Shown: in pieces, positions 52,455-59,984 of the stretch
Numbering within the stretch: position 1 is the first letter of the stretch
Layout: every line of letters starts with the position of its first letter
Assembly: GCF_047238265.1 (NCBI RefSeq)
Contig: NZ_JBDFMM010000001.1
Location: 186,001 to 250,000 of the forward strand
Source: Paenibacillus_F sp047238265
GTDB lineage: Bacteria > Bacillota > Bacilli > Paenibacillales > NBRC-103111
Length of the DNA: 64,000 nt
Direction of reading: 5' to 3'
Notes under the pieces: model-generated
Told to the model about the DNA's origin: nothing
Seen by the model: the letters and a program-made list of their open reading frames with translations, nothing else
The model's database searches: none
Made by a program: the position numbers and the translations under genes

Positions 52455-52937
52455 ATGGCAATAGAAGTGGGCAGCAAATTAGAAGGAAGAGTGACCGGGA
52501 TCACTCACTTTGGGGCATTTGTCGAGCTTGAACAAGGTGTCACCGGATTGGTGCATATCTCGGAGATTGCCGACAACTACGTAAAGGATGTCAACGACCA
52601 TCTCAAGCTGGAAGACAAGGTTCTGGTCAAGGTCATCAACGTGGACAAGGACGGGAAAATCGGCTTATCCATCAAGCAGACGATTGAAAAGCCCGCTGAA
52701 CCTGCTCGCCCTGAAAGACAAGGCAATGGCAAGTTCGACTCCCCTCGTTCCGGAGATCGTGGCGGATTCGGTAACCGCGGAGATCGCGGCGGTCGCGGTG
52801 GCGGCTTCCGTAACGCCCCCGGCAAATTGTCTTTCGAAGACAAGATGAACCGTTTCCTCAAGGACAGTGAAGAACGCATTTCTTCGCTGAAGAAGCAAGA
52901 CTCCAAGCGTGGTGGACGTGGCGGACGCCGCGACTAA
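52455..52937 (+). CDS. yabR: S1-domain RNA-binding protein YabR
   Basis: This encodes 160 residues from ATG 52455. GGGAGG lies 13 bases upstream, so the in-frame TTG 52446 (spacing four) is a real alternative that adds three residues. One S1 domain is present (VGSKLEGRVTGITHFGAFVE, GLVHISEIADNYVKDVNDHL), then an RGG-type linker (GDRGGFGNRGDRGGRGGGFR) and a basic helix ending in KKQDSKRGGRGGRRD. It is related to polynucleotide phosphorylase S1 domains; the target RNA is unknown. It lies behind divIC, as in B. subtilis. Confidence 0.93.
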   Translation: MAIEVGSKLEGRVTGITHFGAFVELEQGVTGLVHISEIADNYVKDVNDHLKLEDKVLVKVINVDKDGKIGLSIKQTIEKPAEPARPERQGNGKFDSPRSGDRGGFGNRGDRGGRGGGFRNAPGKLSFEDKMNRFLKDSEERISSLKKQDSKRGGRGGRRD

Positions 52938-52970
52938 TTGTTCCTCGCTCTACTATTTACACAAATCTAC

Positions 52971-53005
52971 AACCACATTCCGTTTCGGCGGATGTGGTTT
53001 TTTTG
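52971..53005 (+). terminator. Terminator after yabR
   Basis: AACCACAT-CCG pairs with CGG-ATGTGGTT, with loop TTTCGG and a T-run of seven. Confidence 0.85.
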
Positions 53006-53201
53006 CGTCGATTAACATGCGGTTATTCGGGGAATCGACATGAGCTTACCGCATACGCATCCCTTTTACGGGCAAAAAGCTGGCCCCGCTTCGGAACGGC
53101 TGTTCGGAAGGGAGGTGAGAAGCGCCCATGGGGTAGGGGTTAGCGCGACCTGACAGGCCCCCCTTTTTTGTCGGAAATTTCTTAAACCCTAGTAACTCAT
53201 T
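53006..53201 (+). other. Region upstream of the spoIIE promoter
   Basis: There is no full gene. A strong GGGAGGTGA at 53109-53117 is followed at 53128 by ATG GGG TAG, a two-codon frame. A terminator-like AGGGG/CCCCCT with a T-run lies at 53135-53168. Two Spo0A boxes with one mismatch each are ATCGACA (53034-53040) and TGTCGGA (53169-53175). No tRNA fold is found here, although Bacillus has tRNA genes at this point. Confidence 0.45.
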
Positions 53202-53234
53202 ATGACAAAATTTATGATAGAGGCCGCCTATAAT
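53202..53234 (+). promoter_or_regulatory. Spo0A-dependent sigma-A promoter of spoIIE (21-bp spacer)
   Basis: -35 ATGACA (53202-53207) and perfect -10 TATAAT (53229-53234) are separated by 21 bp. Abnormally wide spacing is the known hallmark of Spo0A~P-activated sigma-A promoters such as spoIIE and spoIIG in B. subtilis. A near-match Spo0A box lies at 53169. Confidence 0.7.
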
Positions 53235-53267
53235 AAACACCACTAAGAGAAATGGTGGTGTCTGAAC

Positions 53268-55760
53268 ATGGAAAAACGAAATGGTGCACTTTCCATCGGT
53301 CTGCAGTGGGCAGGCGCGGTGCAGCGGACGAAATCGGCAGCTCAGGGCAGAGTGGCGGAAAACAGACTGATTCAATCGTTTGTAGCCAAGAAATGGTCTA
53401 TCCTGCTCTTGCTGATGGCCTTTCTGCTGGGGAGAGCCATGATCCTTGAGGAGCTTGCTCCGTTTTCGATAGCTTTCTTTGCCGTGATGTATTTCCAGCG
53501 CCGTGATTTGCTCTTATGGACAGGCGTTTTTCTTTTCGCCGGAAGCTTGCTTGCCGTACAGCCCCAGAGCGGGTTTATCCTGACGGAAATGATCGTGTTC
53601 CTTCTCATCCAGAAAGGACTGGAGAAATACGAGCGCTCGGATATCTCTCTGGCACCGGTACTCGTCTTTATCACGACACTGCTCGTGCAGATGTTCGCTC
53701 ACCTGGTCAGCTCGGATCTATCCTGGTACTCCTTAACGATGACGGGAGTGGAATCGGTGCTGAGTCTGGTGCTTACGCTTATATTTGTACAAGCCGTCCC
53801 CGTCTTCACCCTGACCCGCAAAAACTATCAGCTCAAGCATGAGGAGATCATTTGTCTGATCATTCTGCTGGCGTCCATGATGACCGGCACGGTGGGCTGG
53901 ACGATCGGACCGGTTACGGTTGAGCACGTTGTCTCCCGTTACCTGATTCTATTATTCGCCCTGGTGGGCGGAGCGCCGTTCGGAGCCTCGGTCGGTGTGG
54001 TGACGGGACTTATTTTAAGCCTCGCCAATACAAATGCGATTTATCAGATGAGTCTGCTGGCCTTTTCGGGCATGCTGGCCGGTTTGCTCAAGGAAGGGAA
54101 AAGGATGGCCGTAGCGTTCGGCATGCTTCTCGGTTCCTCTATCCTCTCCATCTATATCGGGACGCAGGGGGAAGTCATGAACTCCACCTGGGAATCCGTT
54201 GCGGCGGTGGCGCTTTTCCTGCTCACACCCAAGAGTGTTCTGCAGACGCTGGCCAAATACGTGCCGGGCACCCAGGAAAACCTCAAATCCCAGCAGGATT
54301 ACGCCAAACGCGTCAGGGATATCACGGCCGGCAGAGTCGAGCAGTTTTCGCAGGTGTTTATGCAGCTGGCCCGAAGCTTCAAGCAGCTTACGGTCGAGAG
54401 TCAGCCGGTTCCGAAAGAAGAGGAGATCAGCCATTTCATGGAGGCGGTGTCCTGCCAGACCTGCCAGATGTGCCCGAAGCGGGTACGGTGCTGGGATCAG
54501 CGTTTTTATCAGACCTATCAGTTTATGACGAGCATGATGACGGAAATCGAGCTTAACCCGAATTTTTCGCGGAAGCAGATTCCGATAGACTGGAAGCAGG
54601 CCTGTACAAAGCCGGATCAGGTGCTGGAGGTTATGAAGAACCAGTATGCGAAATATCAGAATGATAGGCACTGGAAAAAGCAGATTTCGGACAGCCGTCA
54701 AATTGTGGCGGATCAATTGAGCGGAGTGTCCCAGGTCATGGAGGATTTGGCGAAGGAGATCAAGCGGGAGGGCCAGGAGCTGTTTCTGCAGGAGGAGCAG
54801 ATTCGTCAGGCTCTGGAGGATCTCGGACTGTCCATACACAGTATTGACGTTATTTCACTGGACGAAGGTAACGTGGAGATCGAAATTATCCACCAGTATA
54901 CAAAAGGCTTCGATGAATGCCGCAAAATCATAGCGCCTCTGTTAAGTGAAATTCTCGGAGAACATATTGCGGTGAAAAATGAGGAAATGCTCCCGAGGGG
55001 AGAAGGCTACAGCACGGTACTGTTCGGCTCGGCCAAAGAATTCGAAGTGGAGACGGGAATCGCGGGAGCGGCCAAAGGCGGGGAGCTGCTTTCGGGGGAC
55101 AGCTTCTCCGTGGCGGAGCTCGGCAACGGCAAATTCGTCGTGGCGCTGAGCGACGGGATGGGCAACGGCGAGAGGGCCAGGGCGGAAAGCTCGGCTGCGC
55201 TGACTATCCTGCAGCAGCTTCTTCAATCGGGCATGGACGAGAAAATTGCGATCAAATCGGTCAACTCCGTTCTGCTGCTTCGTTCTTCCGACGAAGTGTA
55301 CGCCACCGTGGATATGGCCCTGATCGATCTGTACAGTGCGGAGACGACGTTTATGAAAATCGGCTCTACACCGAGCTTCATTAAAAGAGGCAGCGAGGTC
55401 ATTCCGGTGATGGCCAACAATCTGCCGGTCGGAATTCTGCAGGACATCGAAGTTGACCTGCTCTCGCGTTCCCTTCAGCACGGCGATCTGCTGATCATGA
55501 TGACCGACGGCATTTATGACGCACCGGGACACGCGGTCAACAAGGAAATGTGGATGAAGCGGGTAATTCAGGAAATCGACACGGATATTCCCCAGGACTT
55601 CGCCGACAGTCTGCTTGAACGCGTTATGCGCTGTCATCACGGGGAAGTTATCGACGATATGACCGTAGTCGCGGCGCGTGTCGAAAAGCATCAGCCGGAA
55701 TGGGCGACATTCCGCTGGCCCGGCGTCAACCGGATCGAGCGGCCGAAGGTGGTGAGCTGA
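53268..55760 (+). CDS. spoIIE: SpoIIE, serine phosphatase of the sigma-F pathway
   Basis: This encodes 830 residues from ATG 53268, after GGTGGTG. About ten membrane segments fill residues 45-330 (for example WSILLLLMAFLLGRAMILEE). A central regulatory region includes a Cys pair (CQTCQMCPKRVRC). The C-terminal PP2C phosphatase has GDSFSVAELGNGKFVVALSD, GMGNGERARAESSAALTIL and MMTDGIYDAPGH. It dephosphorylates SpoIIAA~P to release sigma-F in the forespore and also interacts with FtsZ at the polar septum. Length matches B. subtilis (827). Confidence 0.97.
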   Translation: MEKRNGALSIGLQWAGAVQRTKSAAQGRVAENRLIQSFVAKKWSILLLLMAFLLGRAMILEELAPFSIAFFAVMYFQRRDLLLWTGVFLFAGSLLAVQPQSGFILTEMIVFLLIQKGLEKYERSDISLAPVLVFITTLLVQMFAHLVSSDLSWYSLTMTGVESVLSLVLTLIFVQAVPVFTLTRKNYQLKHEEIICLIILLASMMTGTVGWTIGPVTVEHVVSRYLILLFALVGGAPFGASVGVVTGLILSLANTNAIYQMSLLAFSGMLAGLLKEGKRMAVAFGMLLGSSILSIYIGTQGEVMNSTWESVAAVALFLLTPKSVLQTLAKYVPGTQENLKSQQDYAKRVRDITAGRVEQFSQVFMQLARSFKQLTVESQPVPKEEEISHFMEAVSCQTCQMCPKRVRCWDQRFYQTYQFMTSMMTEIELNPNFSRKQIPIDWKQACTKPDQVLEVMKNQYAKYQNDRHWKKQISDSRQIVADQLSGVSQVMEDLAKEIKREGQELFLQEEQIRQALEDLGLSIHSIDVISLDEGNVEIEIIHQYTKGFDECRKIIAPLLSEILGEHIAVKNEEMLPRGEGYSTVLFGSAKEFEVETGIAGAAKGGELLSGDSFSVAELGNGKFVVALSDGMGNGERARAESSAALTILQQLLQSGMDEKIAIKSVNSVLLLRSSDEVYATVDMALIDLYSAETTFMKIGSTPSFIKRGSEVIPVMANNLPVGILQDIEVDLLSRSLQHGDLLIMMTDGIYDAPGHAVNKEMWMKRVIQEIDTDIPQDFADSLLERVMRCHHGEVIDDMTVVAARVEKHQPEWATFRWPGVNRIERPKVVS

Positions 55761-55813
55761 GAACGGGAGCGGTAACGTTTTGACCTGAATTTTATGCATA
55801 GAAAGGAGGCCGA

Positions 55814-55858
55814 ATGCTGAATTTTTCGGATGTGCTGACATGCAGCGGAGTATCCTAG
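55814..55858 (+). CDS. Possible 14-residue leader peptide
   Basis: AAAGGAGG, four bases of spacer and an ATG start a frame of 14 codons (MLNFSDVLTCSGVS) ending in TAG. The ribosome site is excellent, but so short a frame may be chance. Two hairpins follow (AGCG/CGCT at 55857-55871 and CTTTTTC/GAAAAAG at 55873-55888). Confidence 0.25.
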   Translation: MLNFSDVLTCSGVS

Positions 55859-56084
55859 CGGGTGCCTCGCTGCTTTTTCTTGAAAAAGTTCCGCGCTAAC
55901 CCCCATCAGCGTCAGGCGGTCATGGGGCCCAGCCGGCTTATGGTTGTCCACCGTCATGTGACGCCGAGAACCACGCGCTGGGAGCTTCGCGCTGAACGGC
56001 GTCTGATTTCTTCCGCCCCTATGATTAGAATCTCGCAGACTTGGCGAAACTAGTAAGAACATTCATAGGTTGGAGGCGGAAGAC
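55859..56084 (+). other. Rest of the spoIIE-yabS gap
   Basis: No supported gene or tRNA is present. CGCGCTAACCCC at 55892-55903 is the inverted copy of GGGGTTAGCGCG at 53136-53147 on the other side of spoIIE. The yabS ribosome site GGAGG is at 56072-56076. Confidence 0.4.
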
Positions 56085-56804
56085 ATGAAACAGATCCTAC
56101 TAATCACCGACGGCTGTTCGAACGTCGGAATCAGCCCGGCGGCCGCTGCCGCGGAAGCCCGCGCCGAAGGCATTACCGTCAACGTGATCGGTGTCGTTGA
56201 CCAGGGAGAGCTCGGTCTGCTCGGCACCGAGGAAATCCGCGAGATTGCGAAGGCCGGCGGCGGCATGAGCCGGATCGCAACTCCGCAGCAGCTGTCGCAA
56301 ACCGTGCAGATGATGACGCGCAAGACCGTGACGCAGACGGTGCAGCAGGCGGTCAGCCGGGAGCTGCAGAGCATACTCGGCAGCGGTGACATGACCGAGC
56401 TTCCTCCTGCACAGCGCTCCGAGGTCGTGCGCGTCATAGACGAGCTCGCGGAGAGCGGCTCCCTCCGCGTCGCGCTGCTGGTGGATGCCAGCGCCAGCAT
56501 GAAGCCGAAGATGGCGGCGGTGCGCGAGGCCATCTCCGATCTGCTGCTGAGTCTCAAGGCGCGAAGCGGAACAAGCGAGCTGGCGGTGTTTCATTTTCCG
56601 GGCCGGCATGACGGTGATCCTGATGTGGTGATGGATTCGGGCTGGACGTCAAATCTTGCAAATCTGGATAAGATGTTCTATAAATTAAACATGAAGGGCA
56701 CCACCCCTACCGGACCCGCCATGCTCAAAGTGGCGCAGTACGTATCGGGTAAACCTATCTATTCAGACGATGAGGACGGGATGCTGCGTGACTACGTCGT
56801 ATGA
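56085..56804 (+). CDS. yabS: VWA-domain protein YabS
   Basis: ATG 56085 lies eight bases after GGAGG; an in-frame TTG at 56070 overlaps that site. The product is 239 residues, near the B. subtilis length of 245. It contains QILLITDGCSNVGISP and a von Willebrand A metal site ALLVDASASM (DxSxS). The last part fits a VWA fold (TTPTGPAML). It is co-transcribed with the kinase yabT behind spoIIE, and the 3' end overlaps it. The function is unknown; a link with the sporulation kinase is suggested by conserved neighbourhood. Confidence 0.9.
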   Translation: MKQILLITDGCSNVGISPAAAAAEARAEGITVNVIGVVDQGELGLLGTEEIREIAKAGGGMSRIATPQQLSQTVQMMTRKTVTQTVQQAVSRELQSILGSGDMTELPPAQRSEVVRVIDELAESGSLRVALLVDASASMKPKMAAVREAISDLLLSLKARSGTSELAVFHFPGRHDGDPDVVMDSGWTSNLANLDKMFYKLNMKGTTPTGPAMLKVAQYVSGKPIYSDDEDGMLRDYVV

Positions 56805-57708
56805 GCCCGCCCTGCCGCTCGGTACGACCCTCAAGGGGATCTGGAACGGCAGAACTTATACGGTTGTGCGCGGGCTGGGTTCGGGAGCGAACGGTCAAGT
56901 CCTGCTTGTACGCAGAGGCGAGCGTCGGTATGCGATGAAGATCGGATACGATCCTCTCGACCATCAGTTCGAAGTGAACGCCCTGCAGTCCCTTTCCAAA
57001 ACGGATACGTCTTTCAGCCGGTTTCTGCTGGATGCCGACGATGCGGAATTCGAGGGACGCCGCTTGTCGTTTTTTATCATGCCTTACATACAAGGCCTCT
57101 CTTTATCGAAATACATACGTACCTACGGCAAAGACTGGATTTACGTGATCGGATCGAATCTGCTCAAAAAGCTTACGGAGCTGCACCGGAGCGGCTTTGT
57201 CTACGGAGATTTGAAATCCGACAATCTCGTTCTTACGGAGCACGGAAGCGTGGAGCTGATAGATTTCGGCGGCATGACGGTCAAGGGACGTGCGGTTAAG
57301 CAGTTTACGGAGATTTTTGACCGCGGTTATTGGTGTGCGGGAGAACGGGTTGCGGAGGAGAGCTACGATTTGTTCTCGTTCGCCGTTCTGATCATCAAAA
57401 CGCTGGATGAGAGCGACGCCTTCCGCCCTGCCCTGCAGGCGCTTCCCCAGAACCGGAGTATCTCCATGCTGGAGGATATCGTCAAAAGCAGCGAGCGGAT
57501 GAGAGGTTTGGCTCCCTTTTTGCTGAAGGCTCTGAATAACCGGTTCGCTTCTTCGGAAGAAGCGCTTGCCGTATGGAGGGAACAGGCGAAGAAGGCGCGC
57601 GGCATCCAGGTCCCGTCCGGACGGAGGGAAGCTCCCGGAATCGTCCTGTTTTTGACGATATCCTTGGTCATCTTACTCGGGACGATCGTTTATTTTTACC
57701 TGGAATGA
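56788..57708 (+). CDS. yabT: Hanks-type Ser/Thr kinase YabT
   Basis: GTG 56788 gives 306 residues and the homologous N-terminus (MTTSYEPALPLGTTLKG); ATG 56770 is an alternative with no better ribosome site. Kinase motifs are the Gly loop GLGSGANGQV, the YAMKIGY lysine, the catalytic YGDLKSDNLVL and IDFGGMTV. A C-terminal membrane anchor (about 285-304, IVLFLTISLVILLGTIVYFY) places the kinase inside the cell. B. subtilis YabT is a septum-located, DNA-activated kinase of the forespore that phosphorylates RecA and AbrB. AbrB is also encoded here. It overlaps yabS by 17 bp. Confidence 0.9.
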   Translation: MTTSYEPALPLGTTLKGIWNGRTYTVVRGLGSGANGQVLLVRRGERRYAMKIGYDPLDHQFEVNALQSLSKTDTSFSRFLLDADDAEFEGRRLSFFIMPYIQGLSLSKYIRTYGKDWIYVIGSNLLKKLTELHRSGFVYGDLKSDNLVLTEHGSVELIDFGGMTVKGRAVKQFTEIFDRGYWCAGERVAEESYDLFSFAVLIIKTLDESDAFRPALQALPQNRSISMLEDIVKSSERMRGLAPFLLKALNNRFASSEEALAVWREQAKKARGIQVPSGRREAPGIVLFLTISLVILLGTIVYFYLE

Positions 57709-57791
57709 AAAAAGGATCGGCTCCTGCCCTTCCGAAAACAAGGGCCGAATAACAGGGTGCTGCAGCGCTGGCGGAAAGCGGGGAAAGAATC

Positions 57792-59309
57792 ATGGAAGGG
57801 AAGCGGCAGCCCGGCGAGGCTGACCACATAGAGTCCGGTAACAGAGGGCTAGACCCGGGATTCCGGGTGCGTGCGGCCGTCGAGAAACGGATTGCCGAGG
57901 AGAGGCTGCTGGAGACTGGCGATACTATCGTTGTCGCCGTTTCGGGAGGACCGGATTCGGTGGCGCTTCTTCATCTGCTGCACGGCCTGTCGGGTCCAAG
58001 AAATTGGCGCCTCATTGTAGCGCACGTCAATCACCGGTTCCGGGGAGAGGAATCCGACAGAGAAGCCGCATTCGTCGCATCCTTTGCGGAACGTCTCGGA
58101 TTGCCCTGCGAGTCGGCTTTTATCGATGTGCCTGCTTATATAGAAGAAACAGCCTTGAACTCTCAGGTCGCCGCGCGGCGGAAACGGTACGAGTTTCTTT
58201 ATGAGACGGCTCGTAAATATGAGGCGAATAAAATCGCGCTGGCTCATCACGCCGACGATCAGGCCGAAACGATTCTGATGCGGATTTTACGGGGAACCGG
58301 GCCCGGCGGGTTGACGGGAATACCCGAGAGGAGAAGCGAAAAAAAAGTGGAACTCGTCCGGCCTATGCTTCGTATATACAAGAAAGAGGTAATTAGTTAT
58401 TGTGAATTCCTGGGGCTTGCCTACTGCCGGGACAGCAGCAACGATTCGCGGAAGTATTTCCGGAACCGGATACGGCTGGATGCGATGCCCTATTTGCGCC
58501 GATATAACGATCAGCTTCCGGAGTCCTTGAACCGGCTGGGTGAAATCATGACGGCCGAGAACGACTACATGGAACGCGAGGCTGAACGCGTGTATGCTTC
58601 CGCCGTCAGGGACGGAGCGGGTGCGGCGAGCTTGGATCGGGGTGATTTTGTTCACTTGCACGTCGCTTTACAAAGGCGTGTGATTAAACTAATATTAAAT
58701 TATCTCGCTTTTCAAGAGGAAAACGTCGATTATGCAAGATTAGAGGCGATTCGTACGGCAATCGTGCAGGACAGTCCCTCCAATCTCACATGGCCAATCG
58801 ACGGACGAATTGCCTTGATTCGTGAGTACGAACGTATCTGCTTTCGATCCGAGACATCAGCCAGGTCGGGGGATGCGGCTTTTTTGCATCAAGTGGACTT
58901 GCAGCAGCCGTTTCTGCCTATTCCGGAAGCCGGAATGACCTTTGTTTTCACGGCCGCGGAGCGGGATGGAGTCGGCAGTGCCGATATTCAGGGAACCTGC
59001 CCCGACGAGGCTTGGTTTGACCTTGATGCCCTTCGGATGCCGTTGTCGGCGAGAAACCGGCAAGCCGGGGACCGTTTGGACGTGTTTGGTTTAAACGGCA
59101 CCAAAAAAGTAAAAGATATTCTCATGGATGCCAAAATACCGCCCAGCCGCAGAGACCGGCTTCCGCTGCTTATGGATGCAGAAGGAAGGGTTCTGTGGAT
59201 ACCGGGCGTTCGTCGTTCCCGCCACGCGCTGGTCGGACCGGGAACCGCACGTTGTTTGCACATCCGGATTGAGCCCCCGGTGACTGAGGGAAACGGCCTT
59301 GGAGAATGA
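57792..59309 (+). CDS. tilS: tRNA(Ile)-lysidine synthase TilS
   Basis: This encodes 505 residues from ATG 57792, after GGGGAAAG. TilS converts the wobble C of tRNA-Ile(CAU) into lysidine with ATP and Lys. The PP-loop is IVVAVSGGPDSVALL (about 46-60). Also visible are ALAHHADDQAETILMRILRG, the KKVELVRPMLRIYKKEVIS region and a C-terminal TilC domain (LFMDAKIPPSRRDRLPLL-like segment). It is longer at the N-terminus than most homologs by about 30 residues. hpt and ftsH follow, the universal Bacillus order. Confidence 0.95.
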   Translation: MEGKRQPGEADHIESGNRGLDPGFRVRAAVEKRIAEERLLETGDTIVVAVSGGPDSVALLHLLHGLSGPRNWRLIVAHVNHRFRGEESDREAAFVASFAERLGLPCESAFIDVPAYIEETALNSQVAARRKRYEFLYETARKYEANKIALAHHADDQAETILMRILRGTGPGGLTGIPERRSEKKVELVRPMLRIYKKEVISYCEFLGLAYCRDSSNDSRKYFRNRIRLDAMPYLRRYNDQLPESLNRLGEIMTAENDYMEREAERVYASAVRDGAGAASLDRGDFVHLHVALQRRVIKLILNYLAFQEENVDYARLEAIRTAIVQDSPSNLTWPIDGRIALIREYERICFRSETSARSGDAAFLHQVDLQQPFLPIPEAGMTFVFTAAERDGVGSADIQGTCPDEAWFDLDALRMPLSARNRQAGDRLDVFGLNGTKKVKDILMDAKIPPSRRDRLPLLMDAEGRVLWIPGVRRSRHALVGPGTARCLHIRIEPPVTEGNGLGE

Positions 59310-59349
59310 TTTGTCACAGTTTTCATATTATTAAGTAGGGGGAGCATCC

Positions 59350-59889
59350 TTGTTTAACGACATTCAAGAAGTTTTCTACTCGGAGGAACAAATTCAAGCT
59401 AAGGTACAGGAGCTTGGAGCGCAAATATCCAAAGACTTCGAAGGCCGCAATCCGCTTGTGATTTGTGTGCTTAAAGGAGCTTTTATTTTCATGGCGGACC
59501 TCGTGAAACAGGTCACGATTCCGCTTGAGCTTGACTTTATGGCGGTATCCAGCTACGGACAATCGACCAAATCGTCGGGTGTCGTCAAAATCATTAAAGA
59601 TTTGGACGTATCCGTAGAAGGACGTCACGTACTGATCGTCGAAGATATTATCGACAGCGGTTTGACCCTGAGCTACCTCATTGACGTGCTTGAGAGAAGA
59701 AACGCCCAGTCCGTGTCTGTGGTTACTCTGTTCAACAAACCTGCCAGACGGTCCGTCGATCTGCAGCCCGATTATGCCGGATTCGAAATTCCGGATGCGT
59801 TTATCGTCGGTTACGGACTCGATTACGCCGAGAAATACCGCAATCTTCCTTACATCGGTGTTCTGAAACCCGAGATTTACTCTTCTTAA
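59350..59889 (+). CDS. hpt: Hypoxanthine-guanine phosphoribosyltransferase
   Basis: This encodes 179 residues from TTG 59350, seven bases after GGGGGAG. It salvages hypoxanthine and guanine with PRPP. Motifs are VCVLKGAFIFMADL, SYGQSTKSSGVVKIIKDLD, the PRPP loop HVLIVEDIIDSGLTL and VPDAFVVGYGLDYAE-like GYGLDYAEKYRNLPYIG. It is nearly collinear with B. subtilis HprT, which also forms a complex with TilS that activates ftsH. Confidence 0.96.
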   Translation: MFNDIQEVFYSEEQIQAKVQELGAQISKDFEGRNPLVICVLKGAFIFMADLVKQVTIPLELDFMAVSSYGQSTKSSGVVKIIKDLDVSVEGRHVLIVEDIIDSGLTLSYLIDVLERRNAQSVSVVTLFNKPARRSVDLQPDYAGFEIPDAFIVGYGLDYAEKYRNLPYIGVLKPEIYSS

Positions 59890-59921
59890 GAACACCCGGG
59901 TATGTCCCACGGCCGGCTTTG

Positions 59922-59951
59922 TTGTGATGCTAAGACATGCTGTGGTAAAAT
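59922..59951 (+). promoter_or_regulatory. Likely sigma-A promoter of ftsH
   Basis: -35 TTGTGA (59922-59927), an 18-bp spacer and -10 TAAAAT (59946-59951) lie 34 bp before the ftsH start. Confidence 0.5.
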
Positions 59952-59984
59952 ATAAAAAGTGTGTCGTTTGAGAGGAGGTAGCGG

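Noticed and set aside
53040..53170. Possible tRNA or SRP RNA between yabR and spoIIE
   Set aside because: No T-loop GGTTCGA, no cloverleaf, and no conserved SRP RNA segments were found.
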